A stretch of 64,000 nucleotides of DNA, taken from positions 62,001 to 126,000 of the forward strand of contig DVNK01000025.1 of assembly GCA_018714445.1 (NCBI GenBank), read 5' to 3'. Made by a program: the position numbers and the translations under genes. Below, one piece after another: positions 9,412 through 19,985 of the stretch. The DNA is from Candidatus Fimadaptatus faecigallinarum (lineage in GTDB: Bacteria > Bacillota > Clostridia > Christensenellales > Aristaeellaceae). Each line of letters starts with the position of its first letter. The stretch's first letter is position 1. Under the pieces are notes generated by a model. It saw nothing but the letters and a program-made list of their open reading frames with translations. It had not been told where the DNA came from and ran no database searches.

Positions 9412-11100
9412 TCAGAACCTGCCGCTGTCCAGCGCGTCGGTGACGGCTTTAACGGCCAGTTCAACGGTGCCGGGCTTGAAGGGATTGTGCAGGTTGGCCA
9501 GCTCGAGCAGCTCGAAGTAGCCGCGCGAACCGCCCGCACGGCACAGCCTGAGGTAATCCTGCCAGGCGGCGGCGCGGTCCTGGCGCATGCGGCCGTACAG
9601 CTCGAACACGCACACCTGCGCCAGCGCGTAGTCGATGTAGTAGAACGGGTAGAGGAATATGTGCTGCTTCTGCATCCAGAAGCCGCCGCCCTCCAGGAAC
9701 TCGTTGCCGTCGTAATCGCGCCAGGGCATGTACGCCTGCTCCAGCTCATGCCATACCCTGCGGCGGCCGGCGGCGTCGAGGTTCTCGGCGTACACGCGGT
9801 GCTGGAACTCGTCCACGCAGCACATGTACGGCACGACCTCAAGCGAGCCCATCACATGCGCGCGATGGAAGCGCTCGACCGCGTCGCCAAAGAACTTGCC
9901 CATCCATGGATAGGTGAAGCACTCCATCGCCATCGAGTGTATCTCGTTAATCTCGCTGGTGGAGCCGTAGTACTGGGCGATGGGCTGGCAGCGCATGGTG
10001 GTGTAGATCTCAAAGGCGTGGCCGGCCTCATGGGTGAGCACCTCGACGTCGGCGCTGGTGCCGTTGAAGTTGGAGAATATGAACGGCGCCTTGTAGTCGG
10101 GCAGCGACGTGCAGTAGCCGCCCATGTGCTTGCCGGGGCGGGTCACCAGGTCGAACAGCTCATGCTCGACCATGAAGTCGAAGAACTCGCCGGTCTCGGG
10201 CGACAGCTCGTGGTACATGGCCTGCGCCTTCTTTACCAGCTCGGGCATGTCGCCCTGGGGCACGGCATTGCCCTCGGGGTAGATCAGCGATTCGTCGTAA
10301 TAGCGCAGCTTGTCCACGCCCAGCCGCTCAGCCTGCTCCTTGAACAGCCGCGCGCACAGCGGCACGATGTGCTGCTTGACCTGCTCGCGGAACGCGCGCA
10401 CGTCGTCGGGGCCGTAGTCCAGGCGGTGATGCATCGCGTAGGCCATGGCGGTGTAGCTGTCAAAGCCGGCGCGCTTGGCCATCTGCTGGCGCAGCTCGGT
10501 GAGCCGGTCGAACTGTGCGTCGAGCTGGGGCGAGACCTGCTCGTAGAGCTCGGCCCACTTGAGGAACGCCCGCCGGCGCTCGTCGCGATCGAGCGACTGC
10601 ATGTGGCGCTGCAGGCCGTAGAAGTTGCATGTTTCGCCGTCGAACTCGCACGCGCAGGCGGCGGTGGCCTTGTTGAACTCCATGCACTGCAGGTCCTGTT
10701 CGATGGTCAGATCGATGTTGGCCTCGCACTGCACGCGCTCGTCGGCCTCGTTTATGCGCATGAGCTGCGGGCCGAACTCGGCCTCGAAGTCGGCGCGGTA
10801 CGGGCTGCCGGTCAGCGCCTGCGACATGCGGCGGTTGAGTCCGGTTAGCCGCGCCAGTTCGGCGTTTATGTAGTTGACCTCGGCCTCGTAGAACTTGTCG
10901 GTCATGTCCATGGTGTTGCGCACTGAAGCCAGCGACGCAACCGTCTCGAGCTTGGACGATATCGCCTCGCACTCCATGAACGCCGCGCGCGCCTGCGCGT
11001 AGCTGGTCGCCTGTTCGAGCGCGGATATGCGCTCGGCGAGCTGTTCGCCTATGCGCGGTATATCCGGCCGCACGTATTCCAGTTCTGAAAACTTCTTCAT
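9412..11100 (-). CDS. pepF: M3 family oligoendopeptidase (PepF-like)
   Basis: Zn motif LTHEAGHAFEIYTTM (HExxH), downstream SEINEIHSMAMECFTYPWMGKFF. Confidence 0.9.
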   Translation of the reverse strand: MKKFSELEYVRPDIPRIGEQLAERISALEQATSYAQARAAFMECEAISSKLETVASLASVRNTMDMTDKFYEAEVNYINAELARLTGLNRRMSQALTGSPYRADFEAEFGPQLMRINEADERVQCEANIDLTIEQDLQCMEFNKATAACACEFDGETCNFYGLQRHMQSLDRDERRRAFLKWAELYEQVSPQLDAQFDRLTELRQQMAKRAGFDSYTAMAYAMHHRLDYGPDDVRAFREQVKQHIVPLCARLFKEQAERLGVDKLRYYDESLIYPEGNAVPQGDMPELVKKAQAMYHELSPETGEFFDFMVEHELFDLVTRPGKHMGGYCTSLPDYKAPFIFSNFNGTSADVEVLTHEAGHAFEIYTTMRCQPIAQYYGSTSEINEIHSMAMECFTYPWMGKFFGDAVERFHRAHVMGSLEVVPYMCCVDEFQHRVYAENLDAAGRRRVWHELEQAYMPWRDYDGNEFLEGGGFWMQKQHIFLYPFYYIDYALAQVCVFELYGRMRQDRAAAWQDYLRLCRAGGSRGYFELLELANLHNPFKPGTVELAVKAVTDALDSGRF

Positions 11101-11289
11101 CTGCCAATTACCTCCGCTGTCCGGCCGCATATGCGGCGCGGATTTATATCTGCATTATAGCACAATGCGCGCCGGGCGGCAATGCGGTGAGCCGAGGTGA
11201 ATCAGCGCGGCGCAGTGAAGCGGCGCACGGCATGGTTTACCCGGCCGGCGGATAGGCCGATTGTTGGCGCAAGGCCTCTTGGCGCGGTG

Positions 11290-11945
11290 CGTGGCACATC
11301 ATGCGAATGGAAAGCGCTAGTGCGCATTGCACAACGGAGCGCGGCGCACAATGGTGTGCGGCGCAACATGCGAATGGAAAGCGCCAGAGTGCGGCGCACA
11401 ATGGTGTGCGGCGCAACATGCGAATGGAAAGCGCCAGAGCGCGGCGGACAACGGAGCACGGCGCGGCATGCGAATGGAAAGCGCTAGTGCGCATTGCACA
11501 ACGGAGCGCGGCGCACAATGGTGTGCGGCGCAACATGCGAATGGAAAGCGTCAGAGTGCGGCGCACAATGGTGTGCGGCGAGGCAAGCGAATGGCAAGTG
11601 TCAGAACGCGGCGCAAACGGAGTGCGGCGCGGCATGCGAATGGCAAGCGTCAGAATGCGGCGCACAACGGAGTGCGGCGCAACATGCGAATGGAAAGCGT
11701 CAGAACGCGGCATACAACGGTGCGCGGCGCGGCATGCGAATGGCAAGCGTCAGAATGCGGCGCACAACGGAGTGCGGCGCGGCATGCGAATGGCAAGCGT
11801 CAGAACGCGGTGCACAACGGAGCGCGGCGCACAACGGAGCGCGGCGTGGCATGCGGATGGCAAGCGTCAGAGTGCGGCACACAACGGAGCGCGGCGCGGC
11901 ATGCGAATGGAAAGCGCTAGTGCGCGTTGCACAACGGAGCGCAAC
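11290..11945. repeat. 50-bp tandem array with interspersed 67-bp variants, about 12 units
   Basis: atgcgaatgg at 11301, 11368, 11418, 11468 and 11535, then about every 50 bp; 67-bp units carry an extra acaacggagcgcggcgc-type segment. Confidence 0.9.
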
Positions 11946-12176
11946 GCAGTCACAACGCAGCGAAAACTACGCCCGTCAGTGCATTTCCGCCGGCGCGTGC
12001 GTGCCCAGGCCAAGCGCCGCGCTGGAGGACGCCGGCTGGCGCGCCCGTACCGGCGCGGCGTTGCGTTAAGGTTGTATTGCCGTTTCGGGCCGGAGCGCCC
12101 GCCGCTGTAAATATGTGCCGATAATCTCGATGGCCAAGTGGCGGAGTTGTGGCGAATGCGACGCAAATGGCCCGGT

Positions 12177-12204
12177 TTGATAACAGGGTTTTTGCTTGTA
12201 TAAT
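12177..12204 (+). promoter_or_regulatory. Sigma-A-type promoter, TTGATA-16-TATAAT
   Basis: ttgata acagggtttttgcttg tataat upstream of the 12319 gene. Confidence 0.6.
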
Positions 12205-12318
12205 CAAGCGCAAGGAGGTACAATTATCAAGAGTATCTGGTGACGATGGACAGCGATGTTTACGCATATCGCGCGCATGACGGCGTACGCGGCGCGCAGA
12301 CAGGGAGGCGATGAATAG

Positions 12319-13287
12319 TTGAAACAGACCAATATGCGATTGGGCCGCGCGCTGAGCAGGCTCAGGCGCTGGTCGGATGCTAACATGGATATAATGCGCA
12401 GCGCGTGGCCGCTGTACCGGGCGGTCGCGGGGCGCGCGGCGGTGATAGCGGGCGTGCTGCTGGTGGCGCCGTATGTATTGGTGGCGCTGCTGACGATGCA
12501 GGCGGTGTCATACGACCTGGGCCGGGGCCTGCAGATGGTCACGGGCGTGGGCTATGTCGGCGACTGGGCCGGCGCGATAGTGGGCCGGTTGCAGGCGCTC
12601 TCATCGCTGACGTCGCTTTTGTCGTATGCGATGGAGCTGCTGTTGCTGCCGGGTGCGTGCGCGGCGTTTGCGCTGATATTCGCCACGCGTTGGCAGGGCA
12701 TGGCGCTCAACTTGAGCGAGGTGTGGCGGCGCGTGCGGCCGCTGATAATGCGTATAGTGATGGCGGGGTTTGCGGTCATGATAGCCAGCAACTTCGCGCA
12801 GCTGGCGGTGAGTCTGGTCAGCGGGCTATTGAGCATGGTCGCGGGACTGCTCAGCTTCATACCGGTGATAGGCATGCTGGTGTACTGGGTGGTGTGCGCG
12901 GCGCTGATGGTCATATGGCTGGGCATGGCGCTGCTGGAACTGGCGGTGCTGATGTTCACGATGCTGACGATGACCGGCGAGGACGGCGCGCGCGGTCAAT
13001 TGCTGAACAACACGCTGCGCGTGCTGTGGGGAGGACGGCGCGACGTGCTGCCCAGCGTGGGCTGGCTGATGACGGCGTGTGCGCTGGCATTGATCGTGTG
13101 CGCGGCAGTGTACGGCGTGGTGCTGGCGGCGGCGGGCGCGGTGGCGGCGATCGTGGCGGCGCTTATTGTGCTGGCGCTGGTTGCGTGCGCGGCGATACCG
13201 CTGATGTGCGCGTTCCTGACCGTGCTGTACATGCGCGAGCATGAGCGTCAGGGCGGCCGGACTTACATCTATACGCGCCAGGATTGA
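12319..13287 (+). CDS. Multi-pass membrane protein of unknown function
   Basis: TTG start behind agggaggcg. Several hydrophobic segments (AAVIAGVLLVAPYVLVALLTM, LLSMVAGLLSFIPVIGMLVYWVVCAALMVIWLGMALLELAVLMF). Confidence 0.8.
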   Translation: MKQTNMRLGRALSRLRRWSDANMDIMRSAWPLYRAVAGRAAVIAGVLLVAPYVLVALLTMQAVSYDLGRGLQMVTGVGYVGDWAGAIVGRLQALSSLTSLLSYAMELLLLPGACAAFALIFATRWQGMALNLSEVWRRVRPLIMRIVMAGFAVMIASNFAQLAVSLVSGLLSMVAGLLSFIPVIGMLVYWVVCAALMVIWLGMALLELAVLMFTMLTMTGEDGARGQLLNNTLRVLWGGRRDVLPSVGWLMTACALALIVCAAVYGVVLAAAGAVAAIVAALIVLALVACAAIPLMCAFLTVLYMREHERQGGRTYIYTRQD

Positions 13288-13360
13288 GCGCGGCGGGCCG
13301 ATCGGGCGCATACGGTCGGCCCAATAAAGCTTTATACAGAAAGGCGAGCGACAATCTATC

Positions 13361-13636
13361 ATGGAAAAACGGGCAATAATCACGGTGTTGGGCCGGGACA
13401 AAATCGGCATAATAGCCGCGGTCAGCGGCGCACTGGCCCAGGGCCACGCAAACATACTCGACATAAACCAGACGATAATCCAGGACATGTTCACCATGGC
13501 GATGCTGGTAGACTATTCGCAGATGGAGCCCAGCTTTGACGACATGCGCCAGCAGCTTGCGGCGCTGGGCGAGGAAATGGGCATAGAGATACGCATGCAG
13601 CGCAAGGAGATATTCGACGCGATGCACCGGGTTTAA
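13361..13636 (+). CDS. ACT domain-containing protein
   Basis: MEKRAIITVLGRDKIGIIAAVSGALAQGHANILDINQTI; adjacent to a PFL-family gene as in known pairs. Confidence 0.92.
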   Translation: MEKRAIITVLGRDKIGIIAAVSGALAQGHANILDINQTIIQDMFTMAMLVDYSQMEPSFDDMRQQLAALGEEMGIEIRMQRKEIFDAMHRV

Positions 13637-13648
13637 AGGAGAGCCGTC

Positions 13649-15001
13649 ATGCTGAACACAGGTGAGATTCTTTCTACGGTTTCGATGATACGCGAACAGA
13701 AGCTGGATATCCGCACGATAACGATGGGAATATCGTTGTTCGACATAATCTGCGAGGACGCCGGCCGGCTGCGCACGCGGCTGTACGACCGCATCTGCCA
13801 GCGCGCGGGCAATCTGGTGCGCGTGGGCGAGCAGATAGAGTCCGAGCTGGGCATACCGATAGTAAACAAGCGCGTGTCGGTTACGCCGATATCGCTGATA
13901 AGCGCCGCATGCGGCGACCCGCTGCCGCTGATACGCGCTATGGACGACGCCGCGCGCGAGGTCGGCGTGAACTTCATCGGCGGCTATTCGGCGCTGGTGC
14001 AAAAGGGCATGACCGAATCCGACCGGCGGCTGATAGAGTCGCTGCCCGAGGCGCTGTCCACGACTGAGCGCGTGTGCGCCAGCGTCAACGTGGCCTCGAC
14101 CAAGGCCGGCATCGACATGGACGCGGTGGCGCTGTGCGGCCGCGCGGTCAAGTTCAGCGCCGAGCGCACGGCTGACCGCGGCGGACTGGCATGCGCCAAG
14201 CTGGTCATATTCTCCAACGCCGTCGAGGACAACCCGTTCATGGCGGGCGCGTTCCATGGTCCGGGCGAGGGCGACTGCGTGATAAACGTGGGCGTGAGCG
14301 GCCCGGGCGTGGTAAAGCGCGCGCTGGAGCGCGTAAAGGGCCAGTCGTTCGACGTGGTGGCCGAGACGATAAAGCGCACCGCGTTCCAGATAACCCGCAT
14401 GGGCCAGCTGGTCGCGCAGGAGGCGTCCAAGCGCCTGGACGTGCCGTTTGGCATAGTCGACCTGTCGCTGGCGCCCACGCCGTCGGTGGGCGACTCGGTC
14501 GCGCACATACTCGAGGAGATGGGCCTGGAGCGCTGCGGCACCCATGGCACGACCGCCGCGCTGGCGCTGCTCAATGACGCCGTCAAAAAGGGCGGCATAA
14601 TGGCCTCGTCGCACGTGGGCGGGCTGTCGGGCGCGTTCATACCGGTGTCGGAGGACATAGGCATGATAGACGCCGCGCAGTCGGGCGTGCTGACGATAGA
14701 TAAGCTCGAGGCGATGACCTGCGTGTGCTCGGTGGGTCTGGACATGATAGCCGTGCCGGGCAATACCTCGGCCTCGACTATCGCCGCCATGATAGCCGAC
14801 GAAGCCGCAATCGGCATGATAAACAACAAGACCACCGCAGTGCGCATAATCCCCGCGCCGGGCAAGACGGTCGGCGACCGGGTCGAGTTCGGCGGACTGT
14901 TGGGCTGGGCGCCGGTTATAGCGGTGCACCACGAGTCGGCCGAAGACTTCATAGCGCGCGGCGGCCGCATACCCGCGCCGATACACAGCCTGCGCAACTG
15001 A
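13649..15001 (+). CDS. PFL family protein (UPF0210/DUF711)
   Basis: [33 protein letters not shown]..., [38 protein letters not shown]. Confidence 0.92.
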   Translation: MLNTGEILSTVSMIREQKLDIRTITMGISLFDIICEDAGRLRTRLYDRICQRAGNLVRVGEQIESELGIPIVNKRVSVTPISLISAACGDPLPLIRAMDDAAREVGVNFIGGYSALVQKGMTESDRRLIESLPEALSTTERVCASVNVASTKAGIDMDAVALCGRAVKFSAERTADRGGLACAKLVIFSNAVEDNPFMAGAFHGPGEGDCVINVGVSGPGVVKRALERVKGQSFDVVAETIKRTAFQITRMGQLVAQEASKRLDVPFGIVDLSLAPTPSVGDSVAHILEEMGLERCGTHGTTAALALLNDAVKKGGIMASSHVGGLSGAFIPVSEDIGMIDAAQSGVLTIDKLEAMTCVCSVGLDMIAVPGNTSASTIAAMIADEAAIGMINNKTTAVRIIPAPGKTVGDRVEFGGLLGWAPVIAVHHESAEDFIARGGRIPAPIHSLRN

Positions 15002-15053
15002 CGCGCGGGCGGGCAACGGGGTTGCCGCCATATCAGACCTGAGACAAAAGTAC

Positions 15054-15105
15054 GCGCCGTCGTTCATGCGCCCTTGATTGGGCGGTGAGCGGCGGCGCCT
15101 TTTAT
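15054..15105 (+). terminator. Long-stem terminator after the PFL-family gene
   Basis: GCGCCGTCGTTCA / TGAGCGGCGGCGC pair over 13 positions around an inner CGCCC...GGGCG, followed by cttttat. Confidence 0.7.
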
Positions 15106-15210
15106 GCGTCGGGCGAGTTCTATGTACTAAAGCCGACTATGTCAAGCGGCAGCATTGGCCGCAGGCCCAAGTGCCGCGCATTGGTTTGCGGCGGCTGATG
15201 AGGCGGCGCG

Positions 15211-15795
15211 TCAATCGGCGAATCGCGCGGCAGTACTCAGTGCGGCGGCGGCCTCGTCCGAACGCAATATCGCATACTGCACGCAGTCGCAGATCTCGCC
15301 TGCCAGCATCGAGCCGCCGCGTATCACGCCCTCAAGTTGCATGCCGCACTTGCGCATGACGCGGCCGCTGGCGGGGTTGAGCGGATTGTGGTAGGAGAAC
15401 ACGCGGTTAAAGCCCATCTGGAACAGGTACCACGTCACGGCGCGCGCGGCTTCGGTGGCTATGCCCTGACCCCAGTGCGAACGGGTTATGCAGTAGCCGA
15501 TGCACGCGGAGCGTATCTCTAAGTTGAGCTCGTTGGCGCATACATAGCCTGTCAGCTCGCCGTCCAGCTCTATGGCCCACATGTAGAAGTCGACGTTGGC
15601 GTACATCTCGGCGTACCGGCGGAGCATTTCGCGGGTCTGGCTGACGTCGGCATGAGGCCGCGCCATCACAAAGCGCGAGTTGAACGCGTCGCCCGACCAG
15701 CGCGCGAACACTAGGGGCGCGTCGTCCTCACTGAACCGCCGCAACCTGAGCCGTCGGGTGATGAGCGGCCTTGTGCCGGTCTGATGAAGTTGCAT
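15211..15795 (-). CDS. GNAT family N-acetyltransferase
   Basis: TRRLRLRRFSEDDAPLVFARWSGD..., GYCITRSHWGQGIATEAARAVTWYLFQMGFNRV...NPASGRVMRKCGM. Confidence 0.9.
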   Translation of the reverse strand: MQLHQTGTRPLITRRLRLRRFSEDDAPLVFARWSGDAFNSRFVMARPHADVSQTREMLRRYAEMYANVDFYMWAIELDGELTGYVCANELNLEIRSACIGYCITRSHWGQGIATEAARAVTWYLFQMGFNRVFSYHNPLNPASGRVMRKCGMQLEGVIRGGSMLAGEICDCVQYAILRSDEAAAALSTAARFAD

Positions 15796-15932
15796 GTACA
15801 TAACCTCCCGTGATCGATACAAGGGTATATACTGGTGCACGCGCCGCACCGCCACCAACTCACCACAAATGTAACTTTGCGGGACGGCGCTTTTCAACGG
15901 TAGCGGGTTGTGTTATACTTATAGAGTGAATC

Positions 15933-17111
15933 GTGAGGCGAGAGGGGGCGGGGCCTGTGAGGCGGATTATGAGGGCTGCGGCGTGCGCGGCGCTGCTGTG
16001 CGCGTGTGCGCTGCTGCCGGGCTGCGGTGGCGACGGCGGAGATGATCCGCTGGCCGATTACGGCATCGGAGCCGAACTGCCCCGCATAACGCCCGCGCCG
16101 ACTGAATCCGCGCCTCCGGCCACCGCCGCGCCCACGCCTTCGCCGACGGCGCAGGTGGACTGGGCCGAGCTGCCGCTGGACGACGCGCGTTCACAGCAGC
16201 GGCCTACGCGCAAGCCCAGCGCGGCATCAAGAGCGGCGGCGCTGGACGAACAGGTGCACGAGCGCCAGGCCTCCGAGCTGGACAATACCGGCAACCTGCA
16301 GCCCAATGTGATCTCGGGCGGCGTGGCATGCGAGTTTGACGACGGTCAGGCGCAGTACGTGTACTTCACCGCAACCGACGGCCAGCTCTACCGCACGGCG
16401 CTGGAGCCGGGCAAGGAACTGAGCTTTGACAGTGCGCAGGCGCAGCGGGTCGCGCCCGACAACGCGAGCGGACTCATGACTACGCTGCAGGGCGATCTGG
16501 CATACATATCGGGCGGCCGTCAACTGGTGGTGCTTCGCGAGGGCGCTGCCGGCGGGCGGGAGGTGCTCTGCGAGTTCGACGAGCTCACGCAGCTGACGCG
16601 CTGGGACGACACGCTGCTGGCGCTGGGCACGCGCGACGGCGTGAGCGGCATATTTGCGCTGGTGGGCGAGGGCATGCCTGAGCTGATAGTGCCTGCCGCG
16701 ATGGGCATGCAGCTGGACGTCGTGAACCGGCGCATACTGGCGCTGGACGACGCCGGACTGACGGCGTATTCGCTGACCGGCGATCTGGTGCTTACGATGA
16801 TAGCGGGCGATGTGACGGCGTTCAGCTATTCGGGCGCGGAGCTGTACTATGCGGCTTCGGGCGCGATATACCGGCTGGACGCGCTGGGCTGCGTCGAGTG
16901 CGTGCTGGAGACGGAAGCGAGCTGGCTGGGCTGCCATGGGCCGCAGCTGTACTACCTGGACGGAGAAGGAATATTGCATCGGTCTTGGCTGGACGGCGAA
17001 GACGACGAGGTCATCAGCGACGGCGCGGCGTATAACCCCACGCTGCTGAGCGACCGGATAGTCTACTGCAGCGAGCCCGGCGGCGGTGTGACGGCGAGTG
17101 TGGAGTATTGA
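15933..17111 (+). CDS. Lipoprotein with DUF5050-like beta-propeller-type repeats
   Basis: Lipobox ALLPGCGG after a signal peptide; repeated QYVYFTATDGQLYRTAL / ALGTRDGVSGIFAL / LYYAASGAIYRLDAL motifs. Confidence 0.75.
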   Translation: MRREGAGPVRRIMRAAACAALLCACALLPGCGGDGGDDPLADYGIGAELPRITPAPTESAPPATAAPTPSPTAQVDWAELPLDDARSQQRPTRKPSAASRAAALDEQVHERQASELDNTGNLQPNVISGGVACEFDDGQAQYVYFTATDGQLYRTALEPGKELSFDSAQAQRVAPDNASGLMTTLQGDLAYISGGRQLVVLREGAAGGREVLCEFDELTQLTRWDDTLLALGTRDGVSGIFALVGEGMPELIVPAAMGMQLDVVNRRILALDDAGLTAYSLTGDLVLTMIAGDVTAFSYSGAELYYAASGAIYRLDALGCVECVLETEASWLGCHGPQLYYLDGEGILHRSWLDGEDDEVISDGAAYNPTLLSDRIVYCSEPGGGVTASVEY

Positions 17112-18005
17112 ATGCGACAGCGCATTGGGAGCCCCACGCTTAAAAGCAGTTGGACAGTCCAACGCGGTGGGTGTGGCGGAGTGACCGCAAGTGCGGCGCT
17201 ATGAACGCGGCAGCGCATCACGCGCTCTACGCCTAAATGAGCCGGACAGTCCAGCACGGCGTGCGTGGCGGCGTGACCGCAAGTGCAGCGCTATGAACGC
17301 GGCAACACATCACGCGTCCTGTGCTTAAATGAGCCGGACAGTCTAGTGTGGCGGGCGTGGCAGCTTGACAGCAAGTGCAGTGCTATGAACGCGGCAACAC
17401 ATCACGCGTCCTACGCCTAAGGGAAGCTGGACAGTCTAGTGTGGCGGGCGTAGCAGCTTGACCGCAAGTGCGGAGCTATGAACGCGACAACACATCCCGC
17501 GCCCTATGCCTAAAGGAAGCGGGACAGTCCAACGCGGTGGGTGTGGTGGCGTGACTGCAAGTACAGCGCTATGAACGCGGCAGCGCATCCCGCGCTCTAC
17601 GCCTAAATGAAGCCGGACAGTCCAGCGCGGCGTGCGTGGCAGCTTGACCGCAAATGTGGCGCTATGAACGCGACAACACATCACGCGCCCTACGCTTAAA
17701 TGAGCCGAACAGTCCAGCGCGACAGGCATGGCGGCGTGACTGCAAATGTAGCGTTATGAACGTGACAACACATCACGCGCCCTACGCCTAAAGGTAGCTG
17801 GACAGTCCAGCGGGATGTGCGTGTCAGCGTGACCGCAAGTGCGGCGCTATGAACGCGGCAACACATCACGCGCCCTGTGCTTAAATGTGCCGGACAGCCC
17901 AGCGCGACAGGCATGGCGGTGTGACTGCAAGTGCAGCGTGATTAACGCGGCAGTTCAGTAGGCGTCCCACTCCTAAAAGTGGCCAGACAGTCTATCAGGC
18001 CGGGC
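17083..18005. repeat. 92-93-bp tandem array, about 10 units, beginning inside the 3' end of the preceding CDS
   Basis: ggacag-type word at 17152, 17244, 17336, 17429, 17522, 17615, 17707, 17800, 17892 and 17985. The gene end GGCGGTGTGACGGCGAGTGTGGAGTATTGA aligns to the unit GGCGGAGTGACCGCAAGTGCGGCGCTATGA. Confidence 0.93.
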
Positions 18006-18221
18006 ATGACGACATGACCGCAAGCGTCGCTGAATGCGGCAGCGGCGTGGTGGGAATACTGCGGGCGGTATCCGATTATTGCAGTGATGTGGACATGCGA
18101 AATGAATGCGTCGAGCCGCCGCGACGGTAGAGCGTGGCAGCCCGCGTGAGTGGCGGGCGGCACGGTCGTCGGGGCGTGCGGTTGGGGTTGCGTTGCGGTT
18201 TGCGTGGCGCAATGACTGCCG

Positions 18222-18722
18222 TTACAGTCCACGCGCGTACTCGTCCATCAGCCGCGACCAGGCGACGAGGTATTCGCGGCATTCGGCGTCCTGCGCCAGT
18301 GCGTTGAACGCGTCGCGGCTTGCAGCCATGAATCGGCGATCGAACGCGCTGAGGCCGTACTGCGCGATAGGGCACACCGCGAACGCGCGGCGGTCTATGC
18401 GCACGTCGAAGCCTGCGTCAGTCTCACGCGGGGCGAGCGGGAACAGCCGGCAGCACAGCGGGCGCTCACTGCGCCGGCACCAGCCCTGGCACACCAGCAT
18501 GACGGGCGCGGTCAGGCCGGCAAATTCGGCGGGGCGCACCTGTGCAAAGTCGCAGCTTTCATACAGTTCTGCTTCGCCGGGCAGCAGCAGCATGCCCTGC
18601 GCGTCGCCGTCGGCACGGCAGCAGGCGGCGCCGCAATATGTACCGCAGTCGGTTGTAAGCGGCGTAAGCGCGTCGAGCAGTGCGCGCGCTTGAGCGATTT
18701 CGGGTTTCATGGGCGTGATCAC
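18222..18722 (-). CDS. YkgJ-family-like cysteine cluster protein
   Basis: TDCGTYCGAACCRADGDAQGMLLLPGE...CQGWCRRSERPLCCRLFPLAPRE. Confidence 0.75.
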   Translation of the reverse strand: MITPMKPEIAQARALLDALTPLTTDCGTYCGAACCRADGDAQGMLLLPGEAELYESCDFAQVRPAEFAGLTAPVMLVCQGWCRRSERPLCCRLFPLAPRETDAGFDVRIDRRAFAVCPIAQYGLSAFDRRFMAASRDAFNALAQDAECREYLVAWSRLMDEYARGL

Positions 18723-18797
18723 ACTCCGGTTGAAAGTTATAATGGATTATACCACATGCGCGCGGCAAAAGCCATACGCGCGGCGGAGGAACTCATA

Positions 18798-19181
18798 TTG
18801 AAGGGATATTTTGTGCGGCAGTTGAAGCTGTTCGCATGGCAGGCAGTGGTGCTGGGCGGCGTGAGCGCGGCGTATCTGGCGGTGGCGGCATTCATGCCGG
18901 CGGAGGTGCTGGCGGTGATGTATGGCGCGTATCTGTGGGCGATATGCCCGGTGCTGGGCGGCTGGCTCACGGTGCGCGCGGTGCTTAAAGGCATGCAGCC
19001 GTATCTGGCGTTGTGGGCGCTGCCGCTGGTGCCGGCGGCGGTGCAGCTGCTGGTGACCGGAACACCTATGGACATGGCGGCGGTACTGGCGTATGCGCTG
19101 GTGGGGCTGATCTGCTCGGCGACGGGCGACGAGCTGCGCCGCCGGCGTGAGCGGGGTTCAAATGACCAGCGCCGGCGGTGA
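18798..19181 (+). CDS. Small integral membrane protein of unknown function
   Basis: TTG start behind GGAGG; hydrophobic FAWQAVVLGGVSAAYLAVAAFMPAEVLAVMYGAYLWAICPVLGGWL. Confidence 0.7.
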   Translation: MKGYFVRQLKLFAWQAVVLGGVSAAYLAVAAFMPAEVLAVMYGAYLWAICPVLGGWLTVRAVLKGMQPYLALWALPLVPAAVQLLVTGTPMDMAAVLAYALVGLICSATGDELRRRRERGSNDQRRR

Positions 19182-19279
19182 GCCGGTCCGCGCGCGGCAA
19201 AAGGCAGGACTTGCCTCAAGACACCATGTGCCGTCGCCAGGCCACGGCGCTGACATCTGATAAGCTGGCCGGCATTGCG

Positions 19280-19985
19280 GTATATTGCCAGCCCGTTGGG
19301 CGTAGACGCCGCTGAAAAGTCAGCCGCAGAAAAAACGTGGTTGCCAGCGCATTGGGCGTAGACGCCGCTGAAAAGTCATCCGCGGATAAAACATGGTTGC
19401 CAGCCCGTTGGGCGTAGACGTCGCTGAAAAGTCATCCGCGGATAAAACATGGTTGCCAGCCCGTTGAGCGTAGACGCCGCTGAAATGTCAGCCGCGGATA
19501 AAACATGGTTGCCAGCCAGTTGGGCGTAGACGCCGCTGAAAGTCAGCCGCAGAAAAAACGTGGTTGCCAGCCCGTTGAGCGTAGATGCCGCTGAAAAGTC
19601 AGCCGCGGATAAAACATGATTGCCAGCCCGTTGAGCGTAGACGCCGCTGAAAGTCAGCCGCAGATAAAACGCGGTTGCCAGCCCGTTGGGTGTAGACGCC
19701 ACTGAAAAGTCAGCCGCAGATAAAACGCGGTTGCCAGCCCGTTGAGCGTAGATGCCGCTGAAATGTCAGCAGCAGAAAAAACATGGTTGCCAGCCCGTTG
19801 AGCGTAGATGCCGCTGAAATGTCATCCGCGGATAAAACATGGTTGCCAGCCCGTTGAGCGTAGACGCCACTGAAAAGTCAGTTGCAGATAGAACGTGGTT
19901 GTCAGTCCATTGGGCGTAGACGCCGCCGATAAGTCAGCCGCAGAAAAAACGTGGTTGCCAGCGCATTGGGCGTAGACGCCGCAGA
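19280..19985. repeat. 56-bp tandem array, about 13 units
   Basis: ttgcca(g) at 19285, 19341, 19397, 19453, 19509, 19564, 19620, 19675, 19731, 19787, 19843, 19899 (variant) and 19955; spacing 55-56 bp. Confidence 0.95.

Noticed and set aside
11301-12110. Overlapping plus-strand ORFs of 191-269 aa in the 11.3-12.1 kb region
   Set aside because: Pure repeat translations (GVRRNMRMESVRVRRT...). The 50-bp period rotates all three frames, so openness reflects absence of stops in the unit.
13163-15067. 634-aa minus ORF opposite the ACT/PFL pair
   Set aside because: Antisense artefact of high GC and third-position bias; no recognisable motifs.
19280-19985. CRISPR array
   Set aside because: The whole 56-bp unit is repeated with no unique spacers, and no cas genes are nearby. 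The same applies to the other arrays.
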